DNA from: Sthenelais limicola
Lineage: Eukaryota > Annelida > Polychaeta > Phyllodocida > Sigalionidae
DNA: 64,000 bases
Assembly: GCA_942159475.1 (NCBI GenBank)
Contig: OW804096.1
Location: 127,152,941 to 127,216,940, forward strand
Direction: 5' to 3'
Translations under genes and position numbers: made by a program
Shown here: positions 35,291-47,131 of the stretch, piece by piece
Layout of the letters: each line of letters opens with the position of its first letter
How positions within the stretch are numbered: the first letter of the stretch is position 1
Notes under the pieces: model-generated
Databases searched by the model: none
What the model was told of the DNA's origin: nothing
Seen by the model: only the letters and a program-made list of their open reading frames with translations

Positions 35291-38216
35291 TGATACGAAT
35301 TCCAGGTATGTGTAATCATATTTCTACCAATTATTAAGATACAATGTTGTTTTATCAAATTGGCTAACTTTTATAGATAGTTATAGAAAAATCATAAATA
35401 CTATCCACTATTGTTAGCATTTAATAAAATTACTACGTTATTAAAGTTTTATTTGTGATTATTGACAGTTTCGAAATGCTGGGAAGATTATGATAACAGA
35501 CATTAAAGAAGAAATTGGATGAACTACAATATAGGAATTATATTGTTTAGACTGAGAATTGGTGGCTAAAATATATGGCTGCTTGGCAGAAAAGCGATTC
35601 TTGAAAGATGTGAAATATCGCTTTTCTTTCTTCCTTCCTTTCTTTCCTTCTTTCTTTTATTGGAAGGACGTATTCACACACGCATTTTAAACCTCAAATA
35701 TTCAATATATTATTTTTTGCATCCAGTACGCTAACGTAACGGTTCGGCACTGCATCGCATTAAAGGTTTCAGTGTAGTGAGTTACAGGGACTTACTAATC
35801 AACACAGATAAACAGAAAGATGTGTTCTTCCTCAGAATTGAAGGCAGTTCTTGGTTTGCCATAGCGCTCTGTCGCAATAATACTGACCGTAGAGAACCAT
35901 AGTGAGACACTTAATGGATAGACACCGAGCAAATAAACATCAATCAAAAGAAAGCAAACAGGTTTCTCTTAGTCAGCTAAGGCCTGGTAGAAAATAAAAC
36001 TGCCCTGCTCAATTTAGGAATTCACAAGCACTTGTTCTAAAAGCTTTCCTTTATTTAGGGCTACTTTAGGTAAACCTTTAGGGAAATTGTGCTAGGTTCT
36101 ATTTGGCTGCCATGGACCTTAATTTAATAGACTCTGGGACGGAAAGACAGAGATAAAATGGACAATTTAACTCATGATTATTGCATCTGGTATTAGCCTT
36201 TGAACTCAAGGATCACGACAATAAGGCTAAATTCTACAATATTGCTGGACAATAAATCACTCTGCAGACAAAGCTAGGGTTAGGATTAGGGTTCTCTGTG
36301 ATATTATGATGTCATTAGCGGATAACCTTTATTGATCGCGAGAAATATTTTGGAGTCATCTTTCCTGATTCAGTCCCTTCATAGGAAAAACAAAATACGA
36401 AAACAAAAGCAATTGATGGGTAGTGAAAATAATAGCTGCTATTAAGTGATCTGTAATTTAACCCTTTCAATATTTGATTTGCTGAATTATTCTCATGTAT
36501 ACGTATCTTATATTCACACTATTCTCACTACGCCTAGATTTCGTAATCGGATGGGTGTACTCAAACATAAGAAAATATGGTGATGCAAAGTCATATTACG
36601 TGTGTGAGATGTGCTGCTCAAAATCGAATATATAATCATAAATACAAAGAGTATGTGGGGAAGTGATTTTGGACTACAACATTCCTAAACGACCCAAAAG
36701 ATAGAAACAATAGGAAGTGGAACGTATTTCATTATTACTCTTTCGGACGAACCAGTTCAATCCAGAATTCACCAATACTTCTGTATCTCTTCTTTTAGCG
36801 ACTTGCGAAGGAGTCGTTTAACGTTTTAATCACCAAAGCAATACAAAAATGTTACTTCACCCCTACTACCCCTAGCTCAAAATAGTTGGAATGTCATGTC
36901 GTTACGCCACCTTGTGTTATAATGCGACATACTAGGTGCGACTGAGGCGCCAATAGCTGCTAATGTGCCACTTTTGGATGGATCAGTTATTGCCATTATT
37001 ATTACTGTATTCTTTATTCGCCACTTGATATCTGGCAAAAGGTTAATGCATATATCTAAATACAATCCAGGTCCTCCCGTGTTAAGCAATCACGATAGCA
37101 TTGGGGTCACTATTCACATTTGTAATGTTCCCTATACGTTGAACATTATATTAAGGTGGTGTACACATATTCTGCGTATATATGACAATCTGTTTGCATA
37201 TGAAAGTGTAGGCCTTGTACTATATGCCATTTATGTCCCAATGAAGCAAGGCTTTGCATCACCGGGGGCTACACTTCATTATCCTCACACCATAGACATA
37301 TAGACTATAAAGGGGCAATATATAACATTTTGGCAATATTGTATGGATAGAAAGCAAAAAGAAACTATGTAATGTACTGAAATTATCAATCATGCTCTAT
37401 GTCATTTAAGATAAACGAGGTAGGCTTGTTATGGAATATCATTATAAGTCCTACTAAATCCTGAATGCTGAATGTACACTAGAACAAAATGAGTTCAGTA
37501 CTAAAAAAACCAACCTGATGGTGAAACGTATCACTATATAATTGTGAAATGTGTCCGAATAAAGATATGTATTACCCCCCCCCCCCGCCCCTCCCAAGAA
37601 CTGCTACTCTGGCAAATGTATGCCTAATAAGGTGAGATACTTTATATAGTTATGTCTGATTTTATACCGTTCCATAACATAGAAACCCATACAAGGTTTT
37701 ATCGATGACATAATTGAGTGTTATACTTATGTCTTTTTCCCTATTGAACTCTTTTTTTCATTCTCTCTACAATTACTATAATAATTAAGTTGGTGAATCG
37801 TTGTTCGAACTTTAAATCGTTGACTAATTTACCCGTTCAGATGTAGAACATATTATGTGCACCGGTATTATTATGATGACTGTTTGTGCTTTAAATAGAT
37901 AGATAGAGTGAGATACATAACAAGATGGTTCTTTCCATGTTAACGGTCTGGTAAAGATGAAGACGTAAAATAAAATGTGATGGGCAAGTGCAGACATCAA
38001 AACGTGCCAGAATAATGTAGGTGTTGGGACAATGCCACTAACACAACCTTGACAATGATAACATGCATTCACACAATCATAATATTTAGAGCGAGAGTAC
38101 TATATATTATCATGTACCTGGATAAAAACTTTGTTACAAAAATATTGAACCATTAGCTTCAATGGCATGTTATCTAACGAGCAGTCCATGCATAAGGATC
38201 ATCATTATCTGTTGTC
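35291..38216. other. Intergenic interval downstream of SLC22 gene A
   Basis: Contains TTCC/CTTT low complexity near 35620-35660, a poly-C run near 37567-37580 and no exon I can support. No AATAAA signal on the minus strand was found within about 300 bp of the gene A stop. Confidence 0.5.
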
Positions 38217-38396
38217 CTAGGTATTAATGGCAATAGGTCTCCTTTTCGCTGGTCGTATACCGTACATTGCATGAATATCATCCAAATCTTGCGGCAGGGC
38301 ACAATCCCTTGTTTCAGGGAGAATGAAGGTCATACAACCAGCCACAACTGATATGACACCAAGCACAACATTTGGCAGCCAAGGCATGGATTTAGC
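38217..38396 (-). CDS. Gene A exon 10
   Basis: 180 nt with stop TAG at 38219-38217. Encodes TM12 (LPNVVLGVISVVAG), LPETRDCALPQDLDDIH and a basic tail KRRPIAINT. Acceptor TTTTCACAG. Confidence 0.9.
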   Translation of the reverse strand, partial: AKSMPWLPNVVLGVISVVAGCMTFILPETRDCALPQDLDDIHAMYGIRPAKRRPIAINT

Positions 38397-41300
38397 CTGT
38401 GAAAATATGAAAGTGTTTTTTTTGTTAAGTCTTCCAAATGTGCATACCGTTAAGCTTATGATTTTACAAATTTGAATAAGTAAAGGTAATTAGATCGAAT
38501 TTCATATTGGAACTTGGAAATAGGCTCACAGCATATATAGCAAAAGGGGCTGCAATTGCGCCGATTCTCCCGATGAAAACACTCACACCAGCACTCATTC
38601 CCCTGAAAATAAATTCAGAAGCATTATTCGGGATCGAGTGAAGAGGATAGCCCAAGGTATAGATTCCTTATATTTAAGACTATGCTTCTTTGTATTCAGA
38701 GTATGACATAAGGCACTATGCTATTGGAAAACGTATAGTTTCAAACAACTGGTTGTTTGTGTTTACGAAAAAGAAATAAAACATCGCAGTACTGAACATG
38801 AAAAGTATCACCGTAGAAACAAAAGAAATACCTCAAATTTGTTGGGAACAGCTCCTTTGTGTAGAGGACAATAAGGGCGAATGAAACGCATATGGAAAAC
38901 TTTGCCAGTAATGCAAACGTCAGGATCAATGGACCGAGGCTCACACCAGATTCTACCAAATTTTAAGCAATATATTTGTTGAAACAGGGAATTGATTATC
39001 TTGATTTTTACATTTTGCATTAATCGCTTCATGATTTTCTATTACATAGGTCACGTTCCAATTAAACACCCCAAGAAATTATCTGTATCCGAAAAAGATT
39101 TAACATTTACTAGCCTTACCTAGAACTGGGGGAGTGAGGGCCGCTGCCAGAAGGAATATACCAGCAAATATATGTGCTATTCCAGTTGGTAGTCTCCTAC
39201 CGAGACTGCAAATAAATTGACACTGATGAGGCGTAAACATTCATGAAGTTAGTTTAAGCTCTGAAAACTACTCTCACTATGTAATGTTTGAATAGATAGC
39301 ATGATTATTCTCACAATAATTCCAATTAAATTACTCGGCAATAAGGTGCTTGGTAAATGCTTACAACAGGCAGATAAGGTAAGTGACTATGTAAGCCGGA
39401 ATCTCGACAATAGCTCCCAGTAGAGTGTTGATGAATCTGTCTCCAGCTAACATGGGAGTGAGTAAGATAATACCATAATATACAACCATATTCGCGAACC
39501 TGTTGAAGAGAGAGGGAAATAGATGGGTTATTAGAATGATTGAATAAAGGATATATGTATGTCCCACTGCAATAGTTCACCTGTAATACTCCATTTATTC
39601 TTTGGGAAGCAAATTTTATAATGGCACCTGTGCAAAGCGCACATTGTAGTTAAGACTATTTTCAATAACATAAGTTAATAATTTAGCCTTCGATCATTTA
39701 CCTTTATACTTTGTCTATTTAATAGTTCCTATACACATATATAGCGACCGAGAGTAATTAAAGCAATTGTAATCAAACATGACTTTCCATAATATCATAG
39801 ACATGAGAGTATGTATACGGAGTTTCGGGTCAACAAATAGGTCCTTAAACTTAAGTTGTTGAGCTTTTAATCTTTTCTCTTCTCTCCTAACTATGGAATC
39901 TCTGCGACCTTGTGATTCGTTCTTGTTTTCATTCTCATCATCGTTATCCTTCATCAATACTTCACTCTCCTCCCGATCCATCAGGCGTCTATTCAATTTA
40001 ATACCATTGCGCCTAGCCATGGTTTGTAGAATCTCTTCAACCTGATCATACTTTCTATTAGCAGCAAGCCAGAATGGGGATTCAGGGATGAAACTGGAAT
40101 AAAAGCAGTACTTTACTGGTAAATCCTATAAATTTCACTCCAATAATATTGGTGTACGTGTTCCAAAACCCCTTAACCATATACTTCTAAAATTCACTCA
40201 TTGCAATCTGGCTGCTAAACAGGGATTGATTTCTTCAGATATTTCGCAAATGTTTCATATTATTGTCCAGTATATATAATATACCGTTAAATGTTACAAA
40301 ATCCTAAACATCAATTGTCACCTCTATTCTATTGATTTGATATCCCATCAGTCCACAAAATATAGCGAGATCGTCCGATACTCACAAGAACATTGGGAGG
40401 CAAGCGAAGGCAGCTATTGAAACAAATATTTGATAATGCCTCCAGTCCAAGAAGATATAACCGAGCAGAGGAAGTAACATGTAGAAAACCACCCAGAAGA
40501 ACTCAACTCCAATGCCAACAAAAGTTCTCATCGAGGCGTCAAACAGTTCCATTTCGAGGAGAAATCCGGCAGTGAAATTCATCTGTTGGTCAATATTTTC
40601 AGTTTAACCGAAACTTAATTAATAATCATATTATATTCATATATGACTGATTCTCATGAAATAGGGGCAGAGGCAGCGTTTTTGAATTCCACTGGTTTCC
40701 ACAAGTTTCACTGGGCTTACATCTCTATTCTATTTGTTTATTTTGTCATTCCCATCATTTATATCTAAATAAAATGAGAACGTAGGCCCTCAAAATAATG
40801 AATTCATGTAAGAATTTGTGCTTCATAAAAGGAATCCGACGATCCGACAGGGGGCCTACATATTATTTGAGACAACCTTGTACTTGGATGCATATATGTT
40901 CCCCCGCCCCCATCCCTCCATGACTGTTATGACTCCCATCTTATGCATCTCCCATCATCATTGAAGCTGCTACTATCCTCATAATTGATATACTGTCGCA
41001 ATGTATGCATATGACAAACCTTAGAAACCTGAACCGAAGCCATGAATGTGTGGGAGGTTGAAAGGTACAGATAATTAAGCTAAGTGTTTAAAGATTCAAT
41101 GATGCATATTACTTGGAGTGTTATGTATCATGGCTATTCGGCCATTATATGGGTCAGACACATACATATTTAGTTTTAGTGTTGGTAAAAATGGAAGACT
41201 CACGGACAGTCCCATGCCAATGAATGCTTGGATGATGACAAATGCGGTGTAACTTTGCACAAAAGCAAGACCCAAACCAAACCCACCAATAACGAAAGCG

Positions 41301-42857
41301 GCAGCCATAAAGATCTTTTTTCTCCCAATGACATCGACTATGCAAGCTACCGTGAGTTCACCCATCATACATCCGACCTGGAGAATGGTCTGTGAGAGCT
41401 CAGACAGGTAATTCACTCCACAGACAAGATCCCACTGGAAAAAGGAAATTTATACGAATGCCTACAATTATCATGTTAAAACTTCCTTTTGGTATGAGTG
41501 TTTATAGGACTGCATGGTAAGTTATTAGATTTAGATTTAGATTTAGAAAACTTTTTATTAGCATACTCAGAGCTCAGTTATCAACAGAGCTGTACGTTAT
41601 ATAGGTATAAATGTATATCGTTACCAAGACGTTTCGACGATTGGCTGGCTAATAATTACTTTAGTAATAAGTTGAGTAATGAAAGTTGATTAATTGGAAG
41701 ACCTGACAGATGTAGTGTATTGCTTTTTCCTCGAAAATAAAATAAATAAATACATACATTTTCCTCGGAAGTATATTGTAGCCAATTACATAGATGTGGC
41801 AATACTTAAAATAGCATAATGGCATACCATAAAGTCTGTCAACCGGAGTCAATTTAGTTTTGCTCTTGAAATCGGACACAGATCTTTTTAAAAGAATGTT
41901 GCTGGCTATTTAACGGCGCTGATAGGGCAAACTCTAATGAGTATTGAACATTTTATCGAATAGTTTACCTCGTTAACAATTGTCTTGTACTCAGTGTGAT
42001 AGACCCAACCATTCCTGCATAGTTCTGTTTCATTTTTATTCGTTCCATTGACGTAAACCTCACATTGGGCTGGCTGTATCGTGCCATCGTACCCCATACG
42101 ATATGGTACACTCTCATTTAGGGGACCATGATCCACTTTGCAATGATGAGGTGGTTGCCATCCTTTCAAAGAAAACATAGATAATTAAATTAGGAAATTA
42201 CAACAAAGATGCATGCGTCGGTATTGGAATATAACTGGACTAACCCATCTACAAGTGTATTACATATCAGTATAAATTTACGGTATTGGAAGACTATCTA
42301 TGCTATGACTTTAAAGATGGAGGCTATGAAGAAGATTTATGCGCAAGGTAATGGAGGTAGACATCTTCTATGAAATGGAAATAATGGATGCATTAACTCG
42401 ACTATCTTTTTTTATATATATTAATGGAGCATCCTTTACATCCAAAGTTTGCCCAAATGTTCTCATGAATGGATTATCATTTTTCACCCACAATTTCCAA
42501 CATGGTATTTTTTGTTATTATCTCTTTCATGGACCTATGATAACGTAACCTAATCATAACAGCAATTTACAAATAGTCGACCACATACTTTCCTATGGAA
42601 TTTTATCGTTAAGACTATAAGATTATATCTAGAATGTAAGTCAACGATGGGCGGTAAATACTCTTAGAACCATGTTCAGCTGATGGGAATTTGAAGTGAT
42701 ATTTGATATGCGTCCGCTTCTTACCTATGTTTACTATCCCAAGAGCATGCCAGGCAAATGCCATGCAGATGCATGTACTTGTCATAGCGAAAAGTGCAAA
42801 TTGCCATCTTCGATAACCACCAACAGTGGCAAGAGCATCATCTATTTCCATCCCCAT
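38217..42857 (-). CDS. SLC22-family organic cation transporter-like gene A (10 exons, one aberrant donor)
   Basis: Predicted plasma-membrane carrier of the major facilitator superfamily (12 helices) moving organic ions; substrate cannot be told. Joining exons 42857-42725, 42162-41969, 41434-41204, 40582-40386, 40093-39788, 39499-39365, 39205-39120, 38952-38832, 38602-38530 and 38396-38217 gives 551 residues, the usual SLC22 length. TM1 is about residues 18-42. The extracellular loop 45-113 has sequons N60, N83 and N88 and Cys 52, 78, 93 and 114. The TM2-TM3 motif is D-V-I-G-R-K (143-148), with Val replacing the usual Arg. FIPESPFWLAANRKYD opens the central cytoplasmic loop, YTKELFPTNLR lies in exon 8 and LPETRDCALPQ near the end. 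Exon lengths and phases mirror gene B. The exon 5 donor is GAAAGT rather than GTAAGT, so normal splicing is doubtful: it may be a pseudogene, an allele or sequencing error, or use a non-canonical or alternative donor. The first ATG fits gene B. Confidence 0.85.
38530..38602 (-). CDS. Gene A exon 9
   Basis: 73 nt encoding RGMSAGVSVFIGRIGA and APFAIYA (TM11). Acceptor TTTTCAG, donor GTGAGC. Confidence 0.9.
38832..38952 (-). CDS. Gene A exon 8
   Basis: 121 nt encoding TM10 and the SLC22 signature LYTKELFPTNLR. Acceptor TTGGTAG, donor GTATTT. Confidence 0.9.
39120..39205 (-). CDS. Gene A exon 7
   Basis: 86 nt encoding LGRRLPTGIAHIFAG (cytoplasmic G-R-R motif and TM9). Acceptor TTTGCAG, donor GTAAGG. 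Confidence 0.85.
39365..39499 (-). CDS. Gene A exon 6
   Basis: 135 nt encoding FANMVVYYGIILLTP (TM7) and GDRFINTLLGA (TM8 start). Acceptor CAACAG, donor GTAAGC, phase 2. Confidence 0.9.
39788..40093 (-). CDS. Gene A exon 5 (donor GAAAGT)
   Basis: 306 nt encoding PESPFWLAANRKYD and the long charged cytoplasmic loop to MILW. By alignment with gene B the exon must end at 39788, but the next bases read GAAAGTC instead of GTAAGT. Read-through stays open to a TAG about 22 codons on. Confidence 0.8.
40386..40582 (-). CDS. Gene A exon 4
   Basis: 197 nt encoding LLEMELFDASMRTFVG and TM5-TM6; acceptor ACCAACAG, donor GTGAGT, phase 2. Confidence 0.9.
41204..41434 (-). CDS. Gene A exon 3
   Basis: 231 nt (77 codons) from WDLVCG through TM2-TM4 including D-V-I-G-R-K-K. 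Acceptor TTTTTCCAG, donor GTGAGT. Confidence 0.9.
41969..42162 (-). CDS. Gene A exon 2
   Basis: 194 nt encoding the large extracellular loop (GWQPPHHC start, three N-glycosylation sequons, ends TIVNE). Acceptor AAAG, donor GTAAAC, phase 0 at the end. Fifteen nt shorter than the gene B exon. Confidence 0.85.
42725..42857 (-). CDS. Gene A exon 1
   Basis: 133 nt, ATG at 42857-42855, encodes MGMEIDDALATVGGYRRWQF and TM1; the donor GTAAGA follows and the phase is 1. Same length as gene B exon 1. Confidence 0.85.
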
Positions 42858-43751
42858 GATTTTCTTCTAAAGTTGATTGCTAATTAGTTTACTAGTGGTC
42901 CATGAACCGCCTGGTATATGTATATAAGGATAGAGTTCCTCCGCTCTTCTTGTAGATATTCCAAGTCAACGAAAATCCCAGAGTATGTTGCACGTTTATA
43001 GTTTAGATTAAATCAAATGGACAAAAGGGCAGATATTAGTCTATGCTCCAGTTAAATGCCTTGCACTGATGTCAGGATACTTGCAAGGGTAAAGGCCTTT
43101 CTCCGGGGCAGTAAAATTAATCACATCCTATACAAACTGTCAGCAAACTCTTCAGAAGTGGAAAGCTTTTTGCGGATGGCTTGTCTTAACTTTTGAGTAG
43201 TTGTCCTCTATAGTGATATTAGCTGCTTGGACAGATCGCATGACTTGGTGACACTGTTGGCATTTGTTGCATAATGATGGCTTTCAAGCCGAGCACTAGT
43301 TTCTGAACTCAGTGCATCCTTAAAGGGTTGAGCATTATTTATTAACAGGACATGATATTATCTTTGCATAATTTCATGTAGGTGCAAATACTCCTAGATC
43401 CATCCATGATTTTAGATGTCATATAGTCAAGCAAACATATCCATCCATTATGAATACTGTGCATTTTATTTTTGATAAGAACTATGATCGAATTCAATGA
43501 TAAATTGGGTCGTCGCAGTCACTTTTCAAATTCCAAGCAAAAGTAGCATTCACTTTTAAGTTTTAAATGAGGTAAATGAGAGGATAGTACTATTCATATT
43601 ACTATGCCCTTGCATAGGAGGCTAGCAAATAGACCTTCCTTTAGGACTACAGAGGGACAGACCCCATCCTCCTCACAAAACATTATCAACATTCCCCCGA
43701 TTAGACAGGACATGTGACTCAGAACATGTCAAAACTCAAACATTGTCCCAG
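42858..43751. other. Upstream region of gene A
   Basis: Presumed promoter and 5' UTR of gene A; no CpG-rich core, and TATA-like AT runs near 42917-42928 are not decisive. Confidence 0.3.
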
Positions 43752-44107
43752 TTAAAGCTGCACTCTCAGCTAACTTTGGTAAAGAACTGAACATTTTCTA
43801 CTTTTCCCCCATTTATTTCCAGCCAAAAAGTCATTTGACCAAAATTTTATCTTATTTAATTTAACTTATTTAACTTTATTTAATTCTAATGTCCTCATTT
43901 GTATTTGGAGGCCCCGCCCAAATCCTTACCTGCGAAATATTCATTTATTATCGCTCACGGGTGCCGTTTTCTCTCAGCCGATTCGACTTCAAATTTCTAT
44001 AATAACATGTAACGGTAGCAGAATCTTTATCAATTTAGTCCTATAAGTCATAACACGTAAATTTGTTAAGATTGTATATGTCATAATAGCTGAGAATACA
44101 GCTTTAA
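43752..44107. mobile_element. TTAA-flanked 348-bp MITE (piggyBac-like)
   Basis: The element 43756-44103 is flanked by TTAA at 43752-43755 and 44104-44107. The inverted ends are AGCTGCACTCTCAGCTAAC (left) and, as reverse complement, AGCTGTATTCTCAGCTATT (right). No coding capacity. The interior matches the dispersed repeat at 35100-35290. Confidence 0.8.
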
Positions 44108-44459
44108 GAGACATCTTTATCATTTTTTCGCCTATAAAAGTGAACTTTTCAAAGTACGGGAAGTTCAGGGTAAGGGACTGATGTGTGTACCTCTGTCGCA
44201 TCAACTTCTGACCATTACAATCCTGCTTCTTATTTTTGTTAACACTCAGTTGATTAACTAGGTCGGTGGATGAAGTAAATCTCCGGGGCATGATGCCTTG
44301 TCATTCAATGGCACATCTTAGGAGGCCTTCTCCCACTCCAAAGAAACTGTACTTTACCGTTGAAGGACCACACTTAAAAAGAATCACTTTCTTTGAGATA
44401 ACTGTCCAAGATCCAGAGAGAAAAAAAGAGGAGTTAATGATGGTGCAGTAGATGTTTTG

Positions 44460-44570
44460 CAGAGATAATAAATTGGTATAAATTTTTAATGATACGGAAG
44501 TTAAGTTGATATTTTTCAGAGATAATAAGTTGGTGTAAATGATTCGGAAGCTAAAGGTCGTGACAGCCGA
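44460..44570 (+). repeat. ~60-70-bp tandem duplication
   Basis: AGAGATAATAAATTGGTATA and AGAGATAATAAGTTGGTGTA begin two successive units, each followed by a GAT-CGGAAG block. Confidence 0.7.
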
Positions 44571-46640
44571 ATGGACTGGTTTGTTAATTTTTAAAACCAT
44601 TGAATTAATGCAAGAGGCTGAAGAAATATGTTATTCATTCATGTGGGACGGCTTCCTGCCTTCAGAATGAGATATAAGACGAAAATATAGTCATAGGTAA
44701 GAGAAGTGTTCAGTTTGATTTCTAAACTCCTACCCCTTAATAGAAGATATTTAGACTTTTGCATATAGAGGCGCTGGAAGTATTGCTCTAAACCCACTCA
44801 GTCATTTCATAGATCTCTATATCTTCGGCGTCATTACCTAAACGAAAATCATTATTATGATGAATTAATTCAACTTTATTTAACTTTTCGGTCAGTATTG
44901 CAGTATATAACTACCAGGTTTATAGATTCATAGACTTTCAAAATTATGTTCAAAAGCGTGTCAGGTGTTCGTTTTTATCTGTTTTTATATGTGATACCTC
45001 AAGAATTACGTTAGGATAAAAAAAACGTATTATTTGATTATCATTTACTCACGTAACTTACTTTTTTATCATAGATATTTTACTCTTTGTTCTACTTCAT
45101 AATGTACGTACCTAGCTATCAATGTTACAACTAATAATTAAGGTAACCTTCTGTTTCTCTAGTGTCTCTATGTTAATCTATAGGGTGTTTTTTAAAGATT
45201 TGATTTATCCTGGGTAAGCAGGTCCCTAATCAGGGTTTTTCACCTGTCCCAGCCTGATACATTTACATATTACATATAGGCGTTATTAGCCGTGGTTCAT
45301 TAAATAGTGACTCAAAAGAGTTAACATAATAACGTATACAGAAAAAAAAGAAAAAAAAAGAAAAAGAAAATAACGTATACAGTAATGTACCAATACAAAA
45401 ATGAAGTGAGAATAGCAATGCCCCATTTGAAGTTGGTCCAGATTAGAGTTTCTTTTACATTTCAGATAGATAATGGGGGTGAAGAGAAAAGTGAGATTTT
45501 GAATAGGATTATGAATATATTATAGCAATTTTACCCAATCAGCTAAGCAAAAATCAATTGATAATAGGGAGAGAGAGAGATAAATGTCCACTTTCGCGAC
45601 ATGTATGTAATGTTGGACAGGTGTGCATAATTACATTTCAATTTTGAACTAGTACTACCAATCGTTTTCGGTCATGCACTAGTTCTACCGAATAAGAATA
45701 TTTCGCTTGATCTTAGGTATGTACAAACGCGAGCATGGATCGCATCCGATGGCAGAAAGGAGTCGGGGGGGGGGGGGTCGATTGATCATTCGACCAATGA
45801 ATGGCATTACATGGGCTGAGCTTTGAATTGTAGGGTCCACCCTGCATAATTATATATAGATGAATACATAACACTTAACATATTAACTTCAATCGTAATA
45901 ATTCCGACAAATCTGAAAGAAAAGTCATTAATAAATCAATCAACATTAAAACCCTCACTCCTGAAATCCATTTTCTTAGTAAGTGTAACTGAGAATCGAA
46001 TTTTTGGTAAAATTACCATTTAAAGCAAAAAACTAGTACAAATCATGCAATGTTGAACTCCAGTTCAGTTGTTAAGAGGACATGCAATCCCATTACGATT
46101 TTCTTCACCAGTTGTTATGCTTCAGTTGACTGCGCATCTTTGCAGGTGGTACACACTACTTATAGTATGTAACTTGTCAACCTGTGGGGTAGGTGCAGAA
46201 GGACTTGAATGGAAAGATGTGCAGTTACGTAGCTGCTGAAAAGGGTTAACATACAAGTTTGGGCTTACATAATTGCTCAGAACAATATTTATTTTCATAA
46301 ATTATTTTATAAATTTGATAAATTCAATCATAATCTTCCAATAATAACAATATTTGGACCAAGGATAAAACATGCATGTAGATGTAAATATTTTGACATA
46401 CAGTGACTGCAGACATTTCTCTCAATGCATGTGTCAATATACTCTTTTAGAAGTTAAAGGCACAATTCTGAAAAGCCCTGCCTCAATTATACTAAACCCT
46501 TCCTATATTACCCTTTTCCACGCATGCCTGTCCCAAGGTCATCTAGAAAAGCATGTATACACTATACATAAATCGCTATTATCAATACATTATCACCATA
46601 GATTTAACGTAACCGTAACCTTTGATATATATATATATCG
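44571..46640. other. Non-coding interval between the SLC22 genes
   Basis: Includes A-rich AAAAAGAAAAAAAAAG near 45340-45370, a GA run near 45570 and a 13-G run at 45765-45777. No gene is seen. Confidence 0.5.
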
Positions 46641-46644
46641 TCGT

Positions 46645-46941
46645 AGATTGCACCTGTCACAGACGGGTCACCGACTGGCCCAGAATCCAGGAAATATGGA
46701 CTTAAGAGACATAAACACCAGAAACTTTGATCTTGGGAGAAAACTTTTAAAACATAGCATACCAAAAACTAAACAAATTAGACGCTCCATTATAAACAGA
46801 ATTCCCTACTCCTGGAATAAATTGCCAACGGTGGCCCACCTACAAATTGATAGCAAAGCATTCAAAACATGTGCCAGAGCATCCTATAATAATGGAATGA
46901 TAACTATTTTATCTAAAAGTAGATTACAAAGACCACTCTAG
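46645..46941 (+). pseudogene. LINE reverse-transcriptase C-terminal fragment
   Basis: The last ~95 codons of the frame ending at TAG 46939-46941 carry DINTRNFDLGRKLLKHSIPK, RRSIINRIPYSWNKLP and DSKAFKTCARASY, the basic-LWN-LP pattern of LINE polyprotein C-termini. The frame continues upstream to 46372 without similarity. A (TA)n run precedes the recognisable part. 5'-truncated; differs from the other three copies, so probably another subfamily. Confidence 0.65.
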
Positions 46942-46945
46942 TCAT

Positions 46946-47131
46946 CTAAGCTTGCAGGATAATATACAGGAATGGTTTTGAACAAACTCTGATAACTAAT
47001 CTGACTAGTTATTGCTAACAAACTCTGATAACTAATCTGACTAGTTATTGCTATTTAATAGCAATAACTAGTCAGATTAGTTATCAGAGTTTGTTCAAAA
47101 CCATTCCTGTATATTATCCTGCAAGCTTAGA
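46946..47131. repeat. ~186-bp near-perfect palindrome with a 36-bp tandem copy in one arm
   Basis: The arms of about 71 nt (46946-47016 and 47060-47131) are exact or nearly exact complements, running from CTAAGCTTGCAGGATAATAT to ACTAGTTATTGCT. The left side has an extra direct copy of AACAAACTCTGATAACTAAT-ctgactagttattgct at 47017-47052. It begins 5 nt after the LINE stop codon. Confidence 0.85.

Noticed and set aside
36274..36292. TTAGGG-like repeats suggesting telomeric sequence
   Set aside because: Only about two imperfect units (GGGTTAGGATTAGGG); too short to be interstitial telomere sequence.
39120..39205. Apparent frameshift in gene A exon 7
   Set aside because: A first reading of the row boundary suggested a lost base, but rechecking shows ...CCAACTGGAATAGCA, which keeps the frame open and the exon at 86 nt as in gene B.
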